From Volvox africanus (Eukaryota; Chlorophyta; Chlorophyceae; Chlamydomonadales; Volvocaceae), in NCBI GenBank assembly GCA_030268105.1, contig BSDZ01000003.1:3472001-3536000 (forward strand): a stretch of 64,000 bases of DNA, in the 5' to 3' direction. The notes under the pieces are model-generated. The model had not been told where the DNA came from, did not search any database, and was given only the letters and a program-made list of their open reading frames with translations. Positions 11,653 to 24,000 of this stretch are shown here, piece by piece; the stretch's first letter is position 1; every line of letters starts with the position of its first letter. The translations under genes and the position numbers were made by a program.

Positions 11653-14600
11653 ATGGCTTGGGGTCAGGCAGGAGCTCGAGGAATAGATGACTTGGTACGC
11701 CGCATAGCGGGCAACGACCCGAAGTTGACGTCGCTAACCATCCTTCGCCAGCGCCGCTTCATTCACGACGTAAGGTTGACACAATAACCTTCAAAGTACA
11801 CAGTTCACTGAAGCTTTAGCAGGCCTTTTTTATTTGTTGTGGTCCTTTCCTTGGCTAGGATGTGGCCTCCTTTGTTCGTGCAATGGCAACCAACACGAAC
11901 CTGACGGAGCTATATTGCTCGAGCCACCCCGTCGCCCCGCACACTGCATCTTTATTTGCTGAAATGCTGACTCACAGTCACGGCATGCGGTCCTTGTGCG
12001 TTGGAGACAGCTCGTTTGGGGACGATGGCGTTGTTGAGTTGGCACGCGGTGTCGCTGCCAGCAGCCTCACCCACTTGGATTTATCGAACAAGGTAATATT
12101 AGGATATTTTTAAAGGCAAACGTATTGGCTAAGAATACCATCGTCTGTTCCAGTCCTTCCGAGTACTTCGGTCCCACGGGTCGACAGCCGTTCAAACTCT
12201 TCAATCGGCCCCGGTTCCAGCAAACGTAAATTTTAAATTCAAAATTTATATGTCATTAGCTCTTGAGATTTGACGTGTAGCTTAGAAACGCAGTGTAGGG
12301 GTAAACCTAGCACGTACTATCACCCCTGCGGCATGTACCTCTCATTTTTGTGATCAGGATGTGATGGTTGTGACTATGCGCAACGAGCGTTTCTCCGTGC
12401 TCGCGCCTCCTAGCGCAGGGCTTTGGCCAGCGTGGTGCTAAGGCGCTCGCTGCTGCCCTAGCAGCCGCGCCCTCCTTGGTGCACCTAGAGCTCAACTCCA
12501 ACCCCTTATTAGGGGATGCCGGTCTACGCACACTATGTGGCATTGGCGAGGGTGACGTCGACGGCAACAATGGCGATAGATTGCCGGCAGTAGCGATCTG
12601 GGCAGGATTGCGGGTACTGGAGGTTCAAGGGTGTGGCGTCTCAGCGGCCGGCGTCCGTGCGCTCGCGGCGTCACCAAACTGCGCCCGGTTGCACGTGCTT
12701 CGGCTGGACGGAAACTCGCTGGGGCCTGAGGGTGGGGCGGCTGTTGGGGAGCTGCTGCAGGTGCGTGGGTGATCTGGGGAGGGGAAGAAGCTAAGACCAA
12801 GAGTAGGGGTGGGATGGAAGCAAGGATATGCGGTTGGGCTGGGGAATGGAAGGGGTTGGTTTCCGAAGCGCGACTGGAAGGTTTAGGTTGGCGCAACAAA
12901 ATGATGTTGTGGTTATGGGCGAGGGACGTCAAGGAAAAGATGGGATCATTTGATTGCTGACAGATGGAGAGACACGTTGATGACCAGCGGCATCAGACAC
13001 TAGGTTATCCCCATACACCTCAAAATTCCCCTCGACACAGGTGATTGCGTCTTTTTTCAGGGGCTGCCTTACGGCCTCGCTACTCGGTCCTCAACGGCTG
13101 CCAAATCGTTGCAGGACCTCCACTCACTTCATGGCGTACATATCTGTCCCCGTGACTCCCCGTTTTCCTTTGCACACACACACGCACACATACACACACA
13201 CACGCACACACACGCACACACACGCATGCACACGCCGCTCCAACCATCCCGACTCGCATCCGTTGCCAGGCTGCCTCGTCTCTCCAGGAGCTCTCCCTCC
13301 GGCGGTCGGATCTTGGCGACCTGGGCGGCGAGGCGCTGGGAGCCGCCTTGGTTTCCCGTTCCATTTCCGTCGCCCAAGCCAGCAGCGGCGTTACGGAGCC
13401 GGCAGCACAGGGCCGCATCCCGCTGGTCCTGGACTTGTCGGAGTGCGGACTGGGGTCTCAATCCCTGTGGGTGGGGCTGGAGCGCAGACCGCGCCAGGCA
13501 CATGGCAGGCGGGCTAGCAGCGGGCAGGGTGGGCCCGGGGCGGAGCGTAACTGCGGGGCCGCTGCCGTGCGCAACGCTTAGGGATGGGTTGAGGTGTGGC
13601 GGGGCGGACACACCCGATACAGTGCCCGCGAGCAAGCTCGTGGTGTTTATCTCCGCGGTATCGTGTCTCTATTTTATGTTCCTCTCGTTCTGAAATGTAA
13701 TACACTCTTGGACTTCCGTGGCGTCTTGTTGACAACCCTTTTCTAGGCATGCCAAATATATACGGAATACTCTCCCTCGGGTGAAGGGCGCAAGCGACCT
13801 TCCCCTGCGGCATTGCATGACAAGAAATTCCTTTACAACTCAAGCCACACGCCTCCATGGCCTTACCCCGACCACGTCCGGGTCCCGGTGTACAGGAAGG
13901 CGCTCCAAGAAGCCGTCTTGAGCGGTGCACGCCTGGCCCTCCTGTGCCTGGCTGGCAACACTGCCGTGTCAGATGCGGACGTCGCAGCGCAGGGGACCGC
14001 GCTGTGGCCAGGCAGATGCAAGGCGGAATCGGGCGCGGCAGTCGCCCATTTGGACGTATCCGGCACAGCGGTGGGTGGGGTGGAGGTGCGCTTGTGAGCC
14101 CGTCAGAGACCAGGATTGCAGCTCCTTTCCCCGACCAAGGGATGGATCAAGGGATGGATGGAGACGAGATCACGTGTTCTCAACCTGGATCCCGTGCATT
14201 GGCCTTCTCAACCACGGACTCCCAACCGCGGACCAAGTTATGGTTATACGCTTCGGAACGTGTTTCCGGACCACTGGCTGTGCGGGCGTGTATGTGGCCG
14301 CATTTGCGAATTATACATGACACTGATCCCCACGTACAGGGTGAGTGCTGGTTGTCAAAGGAACTTGCAGCCCCAGTAGAGTCCCACACTACTCATGCTT
14401 AATGCTGTGCACTGCACAATGTGGCTGCGTGGCTACGTCTCTTCATGCTTCCCACCGACAGTGTTCAGTCTGCAGGCATCACACTCACGGGGCGCGTCTA
14501 TGCACACGAGACCTTTCCCCACCGGAGGCCCAAGCGCAAACACATCCCAAACACACCCGTATTTGACTTGTTGTGGCCTTTTAGGCGGGCCCCCAAGCAG

Positions 14601-15785
14601 TGTCGGCGCTGTCCCTGGCGAAGGGTCTGCGCCACCTCAGCATGGTGGGCTGCCCGCTGGGTGCGGGCGGGGCTGCCGCTTTGGCATCCAGCTTAAGGAC
14701 CTCTGGGGGAAAGAGCACTGAATGCGGAGAAGGCGAATTATCAGCCGCGGCATTTCCCTGGGCTGAGCTGCAGGAGCTGTGCATCTCGGGAACAGGCCTG
14801 GGCATTGAGGACTTAAGGGCAGTGTTCGCTGCGTTGGCCGCTGGCGGAGCACCCAACCTCCAGGTGGGCCCCGTGATCCAAGCAGTTTTCCGCGATTCCA
14901 TGTGGATAAAACTTTTGGCCATGCTGTGTGAAAAATGTGAGCTTGTGAAGTGACCAATATAGTGCAAAATGCCCTGTCTCTCTGGGCTGCATCTGGCGGG
15001 TAGTGGGAAAAGTGTGCGTTTATAAAATGACGAGCAATACGTGTGGGGTATGACAGAGATCTCCTGCCCAGTCAAATGGTGTGCATGTGGGCTCGGGGTC
15101 CGCCACGCCGTCCGGTTGCTCTCCTGCCTGTTTTACCAATGTACCCACGTTGTCAGTCCATGGGCATCTTCAACCCCCTGCCGGCGGAGCCGCTCGCTTC
15201 ATTCCCAGGTCGCTCAATCTGGGGACCGGGCACCGGGGAGCTGTCCCCGGTGCGCCCTCTGTCTCAAAATTGGTTGCACTTCACTTTTCACCTATCACAT
15301 TACCCTCGTTACCCCGGCCTCAACCGTATCTCATAGGCGGTGTTGTCGCTTTCGATCTTCTGTTCCGAGCTACCGATCCGCTGCGGAGTCATTTGACCGC
15401 GATAATGCCATTCTCTGGGCCTTGTATGTGTAGTTCAACCACCATCTGAAGACGTGGATGAGGTTTCGGTGATCGAAAATTGCGTTGCTCTGTACCCGCA
15501 TGCAATTTTGGCCTCTTGCTGGTGGGTCCACATGAGGCGAGTCGCTGCCCCTCTATTTCCAGCTTTCTTTCGATGATTGTACTTTCCTTTCGATACGTTC
15601 CCGTCCCTCGTTTATTCGACTTGCCCTCCCATCCCACCGTTCAGAGCTTGGAGGTGGGTGCCAACCCGGGTGTGAGGGAGGACGCCTTCCAGGAGCTCTT
15701 AGCCTCCTTGCGGGACTCCCGGCCCCAGCTCGCTGTGTACTGGCGATCGGGGGACGATTTGGGGCCCCGGGTGCAGGGGCAGTAG
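11653..15785 (+). CDS. Leucine-rich-repeat protein, ribonuclease-inhibitor type
   Basis: Eight exons join in frame: 11653-11769, 11859-12092, 12419-12760, 13061-13135, 13270-13466, 13896-14070, 14585-14863, 15645-15785, giving 519 residues. The protein is a run of RI-type leucine-rich repeats of about 28 residues. Examples are LTHLDLSNK, LVHLELNSNPLLGDAGL, LHVLRLDGNSLGPEGG, LQELSLRRSDLGDLGGEAL and LDLSECGLGSQSLKALQ. Such solenoids are protein-binding scaffolds. Algal RI-type LRR proteins are often flagellar or cytosolic, but nothing here fixes the role. No signal peptide or membrane segment is seen. The fourth exon (25 codons) is the least certain, since it breaks the repeat rhythm. The start is the ATG opening the first phased exon. 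A CA microsatellite lies in intron 4. Confidence 0.8.
13172..13234. repeat. CA-rich microsatellite in LRR-gene intron
   Basis: Interrupted CA dinucleotides with scattered CG and TA, inside the intron 13136-13269. It creates spurious Thr/His-rich and Val/Cys-rich open frames on the two strands. Confidence 0.9.
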
Positions 15786-15998
15786 ACACTAGTCCTGGGC
15801 TACGGGCAGCAGCTGCAGGAGGTGCAGGGACTAAAAAGGGGCCACCTGTGGGTGTGGCCCTGGATAGTTAGCTGAGCGTGGGGCCAGCTCCTCACTGACG
15901 AACGGTGAATAGCAGCGTGCACCGTCAACCCCATCTGTCATCTACGAACAACCCGCGTGCGGAAAGCGGCAAAACGACTGCGAGCCCCCCTGGCCTAC

Positions 15999-16135
15999 CT
16001 TGACCGGGGCGTACCCCAGCGCCACCGCGGTGCGTATGGATTCGAGCACCCGCCTGTGTCCGGGGCGCCGGGCCAGCTGTTCGAAGTTGTCAGGCCGCAA
16101 CGTGTCCAGGGAACATCTGTTCACGGCGGTGAGGC
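15999..16135 (-). pseudogene. Orphan exon of MoaA/CNX2-like radical SAM GTP 3',8-cyclase
   Basis: One exon of 137 bases on minus, with acceptor GGGCAG and donor GTAGGC. It encod­es GLTAVNRCSLDTLRPDNFEQ and then LARRPGHRRVLESIRTAVAL before YAPVK. This matches the conserved middle of plant CNX2 / bacterial MoaA (SLDTL.P..FE...RR.GH.RV...I..A..LGY.PVKV), the first enzyme of molybdenum-cofactor synthesis. The upstream exons carrying the CxxxCxxC iron-sulphur motif and GGEP, and the downstream exons, were not found. Downstream there are only about 210 bases before the convergent LRR gene stop. It is therefore a fragment: a duplicated exon or a pseudogene remnant. Confidence 0.6.
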
Positions 16136-18226
16136 CTGCCCAAACGGTTTACGGTCTGAGGCAGCTTAGTCGGTCAGGCCGCGGACTGGGCTTGGTTCAA
16201 AGGTTGTCTATCGGGGTCAGCTGGAGGGCGCGCGATATCCCGCGATAGGGTGGGGGACGGACCGCGCATGAGTCCGGAGCCAGTTGGGATCCAGTAAGCA
16301 GCCCTGGTGACACCGGAGCGACACGCACGTGCTTCTGACGTACGCAGGCCAGCTGGAAGGGAAATGTTTACTGGGTTACTTTGCCTGCTTTTCCACGATG
16401 TAAGGGACGCAGCCACCAGCGCCCGCCTCTGGCGTTCATCATTTCACGTTCATGCCCAACAGCTCTTAAGGTGGCTTGGGATGACGGCGGCAGCATGAGG
16501 CCCGGCTGAGTGCACTTGAATGTTTACTCGAGGGGCATCCACGCCGGCGGCCAGATGTAATTCCGGATACACAGACTGGGGCTGGGGTATGTTCCTTCAT
16601 GGCGCTGGGGAATCCTCTCTTCACTCCCTACCTCCTCCCGCCCGTTAATCGGTGTTCTGAACCCTTCCGCTGCGTGGGCGTTCCATTAATTCAACCTGGT
16701 ACGATCAGCAGCTCTAAGCAGGCCAGGAAATTGACGACAAGTATAGACAATATTACCTCGTTTGGTTATTAAACAATGCTGGATATCCCAGACAGCGAGG
16801 AAATATTTGTCTCTTCAGCCACCACCTCGTCTGAAAGCTGCATTACCCAGGCATCTGTACATGGCTCGACACCTCTGTGCCGTACGACATAGTCAGTGCT
16901 TCCGGCGGAACGCCAAGTTCCCATATTTTTCTCTTCACGTCCAGTCGGGCGATGGAGGCCTGAAGGGCCGGGGAACAGAACTTGGGACATTGGGATCCGA
17001 TACCAGGCGGTGCAGAATCCACACACGCATTTGAACCGAGCTGAACAACCAAACAACCGGATGACCAGTACATATGGCCAAACATGCAACCAGATCGATG
17101 GCGGAGGCAGTGCCTTCCAGAGCGACAGCATTATCCGCACTGCCGTAACTGCAGGAGCGCACCTTCCGCTGCAATGCTGCACCGGCGTTCTCCCAAAATG
17201 GAAACTCAGCGGTAGTTAGGAAGGCCCAAAAATAGTCCCGGTAGCGTACAGGCGCACCTGCGGCAGTATGCCCGCCAAAATGGACAGGTGCATAAAAGTA
17301 ATGGCGAAAGGGTGGAGGGACAGCTCCGTTTTCAGAAGCGTAAGCGCAAAAAGGGAGGGGCTTTCCCACGTGCACTTTGTCGATGTACGATGATGCGAAC
17401 CCACATCATCAGGCGTATGGCAACAGACAAATCCCAGGGGCCGGCGCTCGAGCAGGTTACTACTGGTCGATGCGGCTTCCACTATGAGCTGGTTGGCGGT
17501 GGAGCGCTCGGCCAAGGACACAGCCATCGCCCCTATATTGCCTTAAATCCTGGAAACCTCCCTTCCCCACGTCGCACTTCTCGTGGGGACGCTTTCCTCA
17601 TGCCCTGCTGGCGGGTGCTGCCCTGTTCCTAGATATTATGCATATGCTGTCGGGCCCGGTAGTCAGTTGCGTGGGAGAGCCAGCCAGACAGCCAGCCAAC
17701 GCCCACCTGTCGGTGCCTGCCAACCCACACATGCACACACACGTACACTCGGTCCTGTGTTTGCTGTCTCCATCCCCCCAAACACACATGCACGCATGTC
17801 TTTTGGTTGCTGTCCCTTCGAAGCTGCTCCTGCAACAGTGCCTACGGCTCGTTCGACACTTGGTCCAGGAAGTCAAGGATGTTAAGAGACGCATGGCAGC
17901 AGCAGCGCGGCCTGCCATCAGGCAGCACTGTGCTAGTGCCACTGTGACAGTGTGCGCTTCGTGGATTGACGCTTCCGCTTCACAAATGGTGCGGTGCACT
18001 GCTGTGCACGCCCCTTCACCCGCTGTACCCCGATCGTACCGATAAAAGGCCGTGCAATCAACAACCGCGAGTCCGACGTGCAACGTACTAACATGGCCAT
18101 ACGGATCAGCACTTCGCCTACTTTTTCCTAGTGCTAATAGCACGCCAGCCTCAAGACTCTCACATGGCAGACAGAGGTGTTTCAACGCTGGCACTGGATT
18201 GCAGATATGTCCATGAATCATCTTAC

Positions 18227-18551
18227 CTGGCTCGATGAATTTGAGGGCTCAAGTGCCACCGAGTCAGGCTGCTGTGCGGTTGCCTGCTGGCCAGCATCCT
18301 CATCCGAGTCGTCACTTGATGGGTCCTTTTGGTGCAAGTACGCTGGCAGGACCTCCTAGAGGCTCAAGCACACCGCATCGAAGGAACCATGAGCGTTGGA
18401 GAGGTCGCAACTGTTCGGGTTGAAAGCACAGATGGCTTTGTACACAAGCCGTAAGTGCGAGGAGTCCCGAAGCAGCCTCCCAAACGGTCTGTCCAGTGCG
18501 GCAACATCATGCAGCGGTGGGTACACGAGCTGGGCATCATTAGGCAAAATG
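18227..18551 (-). pseudogene. Exon-like block with an in-frame stop, product unknown
   Basis: Bounded by acceptor CGCCCAG at the high-coordinate end and donor GTAAGA at the low end. The reading ILPNDAQLVYPPLHDVAALD continues through DRPFGRLLRDSSHLRLVYK to a TAG at 18358-18356. It then resumes in the same frame with EVLPAYLHQKDPSSDDSDED and a Gln/Ser-rich tail. Protein-like composition on both sides of the stop suggests a mutated exon. A very short intron ending at CTCTAG is possible but would be only 18-36 bases. The family is not recognised. Confidence 0.35.
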
Positions 18552-18621
18552 CTGGGCGCCTGGACAGGGCGTGAAAGGCCTCTCACGCCAGTCGCATGCT
18601 TGCATCTGAGGGGATGCCCGT

Positions 18622-19003
18622 TCACTCCATCACGATGATCAAGTCCTCCAAGCTGCCGCTGTCCCGAGAGCTGCCTCCTTCGGCCTTGTATGGACCCAGA
18701 TGATGCTTGAAGCCGGCCATCTCTGCTTCAAACGTAGCACGGAGCATGCGCTTTGTCGGGAACACGGAGAAATGAGAGCCGTGATAGTGCGCCTGACCTT
18801 AGATCCTGGGCGTCAGGGAATTGATACTTTAGCAGAAAGTAATAATGCTAAGTATATGTATTTTTGAGATGAAATGCACTTACTTCCGTGGCGCACATGC
18901 CTTTGGAGGGGTAATGGTGAACGGTGACGCACTTGGCATCATGTACATGGAGGAAATGGTCTGGCCCCTGGTTTGGTCTGCCGCCTCCGGTCCCCGGGTG
19001 CAG
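18622..19003 (-). CDS. C-terminal two exons of an unrecognised protein
   Basis: Exon 19003-18884 (acceptor GTGTAG, donor GTAAGT) joins in phase to 18792-18622, which ends in TGA. The combined tail is 96 residues: LHPGTGGGRPNQGPDHFLHV, then a His-rich stretch (VTVHHYPSKGMCATE), then AHYHGSHFSVFPTKRMLRAT and a polar end. It reads like genuine protein, but I do not recognise the family and found no upstream exons. It may be the 3' end of a gene whose 5' exons lie beyond 19003, or a relic. Confidence 0.35.
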
Positions 19004-19262
19004 CTACACCGCGCCTCTTGCCAGGTGACGCCATACAGTGACACTAATAAAGCGCCCCTGTCATTATCAATTGTAGACGTAATATGACGAAGTAATCGGA
19101 AGTGCTGCATGCACTGCATGCTATTGGCAATGCTGGAGTGTGTGGGTCGGGATCAGGACTGCTGAGAGGTCATTGGCCATGTAGCTGTATGGAGGTGAGA
19201 AGAAGGGTACCATGGACCAAGCCGGAGAGGTAGTATCAGTGCTGTAGTGTTGTGCAGCTACC

Positions 19263-19848
19263 ATGGCTGGTAGCAGTGGTGGTGGTGGAAAAGCCTTAAC
19301 AGGTAGTGGGAAAACCTACACCTCGGGAAGCGCAGAAATCCCGATGTGCGAGAAATCTGTTGCTGGGGTTGTAAGTGACGGCGCCAAGAAGAAGGTGCCG
19401 CACGATAGACAGGGGTCTCCTGGGTGAATCTCAACTTTCCCTTGACACGAAGGGGGGAAAGAACTGGGGACGTTGGAGCATTTCATTGGCACCCCGAAGA
19501 GTATGACTATTGCGTGGGTCCGAGTCGTCAGGGCAAATCCAGGGAGAGGTTGCAAAATGGAGGGATGTAAGCGCTCGCTCAACACTCGTGATGTAAAATC
19601 CTAGCCTACGTGTCTCTATGCAGGTATCCGCACGGCATGGAAGGGATCTCGACCGGGCGAAAATGGCCTCCAAGTCAAGAGGCAACCAGAGCGACAGGGC
19701 GCGATGCGGTATGATGTGCATGGAGTCCACAACACCAATGTCTACATTGAGATGTCAAGCTGTGCGCGGATGGGCAGGGCATAATGATGTCGAGACGCAG
19801 TTACGTAATGAAGCGATCTCGCAGCTTCAGAAAAAGCTTGCTGCCTGA
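19263..19848 (+). pseudogene. Small two-exon reading with a kinesin-type P-loop
   Basis: Exon 19263-19370 starts at an ATG and contains LTGSGKTYTSGS, very close to the kinesin motor P-loop consensus (GQTGSGKTYTMG). It ends at a strong GTAAGT donor. Acceptor TATGCAG at 19620 keeps the frame into 19621-19848, whose end (VETQLRNEAISQLQKKLAA) is coiled-coil-like. The joined product is only 112 residues and lacks switch I, switch II and the rest of a motor domain. A decayed kinesin fragment is more likely than a working gene, and the P-loop match could be chance. Confidence 0.3.
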
Positions 19849-21046
19849 GTGGGGATGAGGCCAGCCTTTGGATGGAACCGTGAGGGAGTCCTGTGTAATT
19901 TGGATCAGCAAATTCTCTTCACAAGCAGGGATGCGTTCCCGTCAAATCTAATATGCCCCTACGGAGAGGGTCGTTGTTTTCAATTCGTGTGTGCCAATGA
20001 ACATCGGCGTACTTTGCCTCTAGAAGTCCGCCAGGTTGCAGTCCGCCACGAGGCTTGTGCCAGCGCATGAGCCTAGCTAATGGCCCCAGTAATGTTAAGC
20101 CTGTTTGAGGACATCCTATCTGTAAAGCGTTACAGATTTACAATTGAGATATATCTGTAGTTTCTTGTGTCCATCTATGGATGGGTATATATCGGATGTG
20201 TGTGTTTGTCCATGTGCCTTCACGTTTCTAACGCTCTCGATCTCGATAACGCTCTCGATTCTCCCTCTGCTCCTTGCGGCTGCTGCATTAGTTCATCTTC
20301 ACGTACTATCAGCGTAGACATGCACACCCGTTTCCTTATCTAAGTTTTGCGCGCACGCAATCAGTAGTTCACAAATGCGATCTTGCTTACTACCGATCCG
20401 GCACATCCATACATTTGGCAAACCCTGCAATATACTCTACCCAAATGCCGTTGCACGCACACTCCCGCGCGCCTTCCAGCGGAAAAAGATGAGCGTCTAA
20501 GAGCTCTCAAGAGCGCAAGTCCGTGCAATCTGTCACATAAGGGATCCCTGCTGTCATCAGGATCAAAAGGATGCCAGCTATTCACAACTGGTTTAGATGC
20601 GCAATGCACGTAGCGGCACAGAAGATCGGCAGCGGAACTTCTGGGCCAGCAACGGCAAGAAATATCGTGAAACCTTCTTTCACTGCTCATGATATCTTAC
20701 GGCATCGCCGTCCTGGGATCTGTTATACTTACTCCATCGAAAACCTGCACCTCGTCTCATAGCGACCGTGCAATCCTCAAAACGACTGCGACCGTGCAAT
20801 CCTCAAGGCCGCTCATTTCTTGCGCATGACAGTCCAGAACCACGTATTCGCGCACCCTAGAACCCGTGAAAATTGGAGAGGGCAAACACCTGGTCCAGGA
20901 TGGCTCCTATTGTGGACGCTCGCTATTTATGCCAGCCTGGTAACATAACCCCTGCATTTAGGTCCTCTTTCGTCCGTAGACTTTGAGGTACGTCGCTGCT
21001 GCCCTTCCAAAGGCTCAGTGTGTGTTTTGCTCCCGCGTACATGTCC
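19849..21046. other. Intergenic, no gene seen
   Basis: About 1.2 kb without a supported gene. It holds two short direct duplications (AACGCTCTCGAT at 20230 and 20248; a 19-base repeat at 20762 and 20788) and AT-rich stretches. Confidence 0.5.
20762..20806. repeat. 19-base direct repeat
   Basis: GCGACCGTGCAATCCTCAA occurs perfectly twice, at 20762-20780 and 20788-20806, separated by seven bases. Confidence 0.9.
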
Positions 21047-24000
21047 CTAAACGCAAGGCATGGGCCGCACCGCCATGAACGCGTTCACAACGTCGTCCGT
21101 CACTTGTGCCCGGGCTCGTTGATGGCGAGAAACCAGGTCGGTTAGGACGGTGATGAGCTCTTTCTTGATCTCGCCTGGAGCACCAGCGTCGCAAAAACGT
21201 TTGGGTTTGGGTTGACTCTGGTGCCACTCGGCTTCTTCCACACCGTGTTATTAGACAAGGAAAGGGGAGTACCGCCCAATGCATATAACGGCGCAGTCCT
21301 GGGCGGTCGTCTGTTTAAGGAGACCTCCTCACGAGCCCCCATAAGGTCTGCAGTGGAGGACCCTGATCTATTGAAACCTGAAACCTTGCAGCCACCAACA
21401 CGCAAGCAGCCACAGCACAAGGTAGCTGGAGCGGCAAGACTATGTAAGACTGTGCACTCACCCGTCAACATACGGCCTGAGCTGTACTCTTCCCCGATGG
21501 TTGCCAGCTTGGCGTCATCCTCGAGAAAGAAGTTGAGGTACTTCCAGGGCACATCCACCGCCAGGTTCGCACCCCGAACGCGGTGTTCCTCAACAGTGGC
21601 ACCGCCGCCGCTGAATGCGTACTTGTTAATCTGGTTGGTGGTTATGAAACGGAAGGTTCATGGTGAAAAGCGCAACAGTTATGACATCGCTGGCTTCAAT
21701 ATTAAAACATTGGTAGCACTGTGGACTGCCTGTTTCCAAACATTTCGATACATTGCTATGCTGGTATTTCCCGGATGCCGCTGCAGAAGTGCTCGAGAGT
21801 GCATGCAGCTACAGCATGCGATTGCTGTCATCCACCGCGTAACTGACCGTGGGACGAGAGCACAAATTGCCTCACCTTATCCTTAATTTGTGAGGGGGTG
21901 TCGTTTACGAAAATCGCCGAGTTCGTATCACTCGCCGACATCTTTCCGCTCTCTCCTTGCAACGCCGGAAAGAACTTGGACTCAATCAGCGCTGGCTTTT
22001 GGTGCCCAATACGCGGCGCTACGTCACGAGTCATCCGGAAGTAAGGGTCCTGGTCGCAGAAATAGCAAATAGAAACCAATTCTGGAGGAGGTATAACCGC
22101 CTAGCTTGTGCGCTAGTACCGTCATTCCGGCGAGAATGACAGCATTTGATTTCGAAAGCCATTATGCAAACCTCAGCGACCGACATGCCTCGAGATGTCG
22201 GTGTACTAACGTGTGTTTTTCCAGGTCATGGTGTCAGCAGCTTCGGAGGTTTGTGAAGTCGATTACCAATAGTGCATTCACCGCCACCACATCAACCGAA
22301 CCGCGGGGCGCGTCCATCCCATGATGTGTTGCTGATGCCACATCGCAGCCACCCGACTTCAACGTCTTCATTACATAGATATCCGTATCCGCATTCCCTG
22401 CGCGCCTCTTGTGCACGACGTATGCATTCCAGCAGCTTAGGCATCATTCTCTGTGTGTTCCCCCCTGGGCTGTGGTTCGGCCCGTTCAAGGGCCCCGGTA
22501 GGTGCTTGTCCTTTCAGGGCAAGTCGCCCACATTGTAACACCTAATACATTTCTCTGCAACCTACCTGGTCGATGGCGCATGGGATCAAGCAGCGGACAT
22601 CCTTGCGCTGGCCGAACATATGCGGGAAGCAGTCCGGGAAGGACGGCGCCGCTTGCACAGCCGGGAAAGCAATCTTCCCTATGTTGTCCTCCTGTGTGAA
22701 TCCGAAGATGCCACGAACCTGGTTCATGGTCACGCACCTGCCATTCGAAAAGCGAGTGGCCGAAAGCGAGTGGCCGAATAGGTTCCAGAGCATTAAGAAG
22801 GGGCTGGCACCAAGGCTGAGCCGAGTGGGGAGTAGGCACTCCCACTGTCAGTAGGCCTGTCAGTAGGATTTAGTCCCCAGAAGAGACTAGCTGCCTGACG
22901 TCTGGTGGTCCGGGCGGCGCACAGGGTGGCGGATTCCGCCCTGAACTGCATGTTCTAGATACCCTCAAGGCCCACTGGCCTATTTGTGGGGACGAAGGCA
23001 ACAGCCCGTACCTCTGAATGCGAATAATGTTGCGGTAGAAGGCGCCACCCACGAATTCGAAATCGGAAAAGATGAACGTTTTGGACGCGTCAAAACCACA
23101 GGCGATGATGTCCTTAGCGTTCTGCGGCCGCAGGTGGGAATGCAGCAATAGGTTTAGCGGCCGCAGCAAGCCAGTACGTGTATAACCATCATCACATGGC
23201 TTGAGCCCCCAATCCACCCGCTTCTTCCAAAGGCTCTGTTGTTCTCACCCGCCAACGCGGCCTGCATGGCAGTTCGGCCTGACGCACGGCCTCGCCCGAG
23301 CCCCCGTGTGTGTAACTGTATAATGCCTAAGCCTAAGCACTTACATACTGGTAATGAAATGCATCCCCTACCTTGTCTGCCCCCCTTGTCAAGAGGGCTC
23401 TCTCTTAGAAGCTCTCCCTTCACGCCGTCACCAGGGCGGAGCTTCCCGTCCCCAACTCACCTCTCGAGACAGACGCCGAGCCTCGTCGATATCCAGACCC
23501 CGCCACAGGCTCTTCTCGTCGTCAGTCAGCTGGATTACCAGCGGCACGTTAAAGGCATCTTGCAGATACTTGGTAAACATAAAGGGCACCAGATGCCCCA
23601 GATGTAGAGCTTCCGACGATGGTCCCTGGAATTTCACATGTACGGCCAGGGGTTGTAGATTGCCAGGGCAGTTTTGGCACGTCGTAGGGAGATCGTTGCA
23701 CGGGAATTGCTACGGCCGATAGATATGTCACATCAACGTAATAACGGAATGACTCCTGGGCAATCAACAGAACAAGAAAGCGAAATACATAGCTGCGTCC
23801 CCAACGAGCGCGTAATCATACGACAATTCCTGTTCCCTTCCCGTAAGGAGGAAAGGAGGGTCACTCGCCTCACCCGCCCAGTGTACAGGTAGAATGGGAT
23901 GCCCTTCTCATAGCAGTCAAGAATCTCATGCAGGTCTCGATGCGCAAAAAAAATGCCCCGCTTTAGGAAGGGATGCGCTGGCCGTCCGGTAAGGCTCTCC

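Larger units (their letters stand above)
15786..19102. other. Unresolved interval with scattered exon-like pieces, mostly minus strand
   Basis: Several stretches on minus look coding and are bounded by good splice sites, but I could not chain them into a gene. They are 19003-18884 joined to 18792-18622, 18551-18227, a piece near 17338-17250, a piece near 16985-16857, and 16135-15999 (MoaA-like). One piece contains an in-frame TAG. The interval may hold a divergent gene I failed to assemble, or the remains of one or more decayed genes. The pieces are listed separately where they could be bounded. Confidence 0.4.

Noticed and set aside
13080..13635. Thr/His-rich and Val/Cys-rich frames near the CA repeat
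   Set aside because: Artefacts of the CA microsatellite within an intron.
17598..18221. Minus-strand open frame of about 207 codons
   Set aside because: Composition is Cys/Val-rich from CA/TG repeats at its low end and no family resemblance or splice context supports it.
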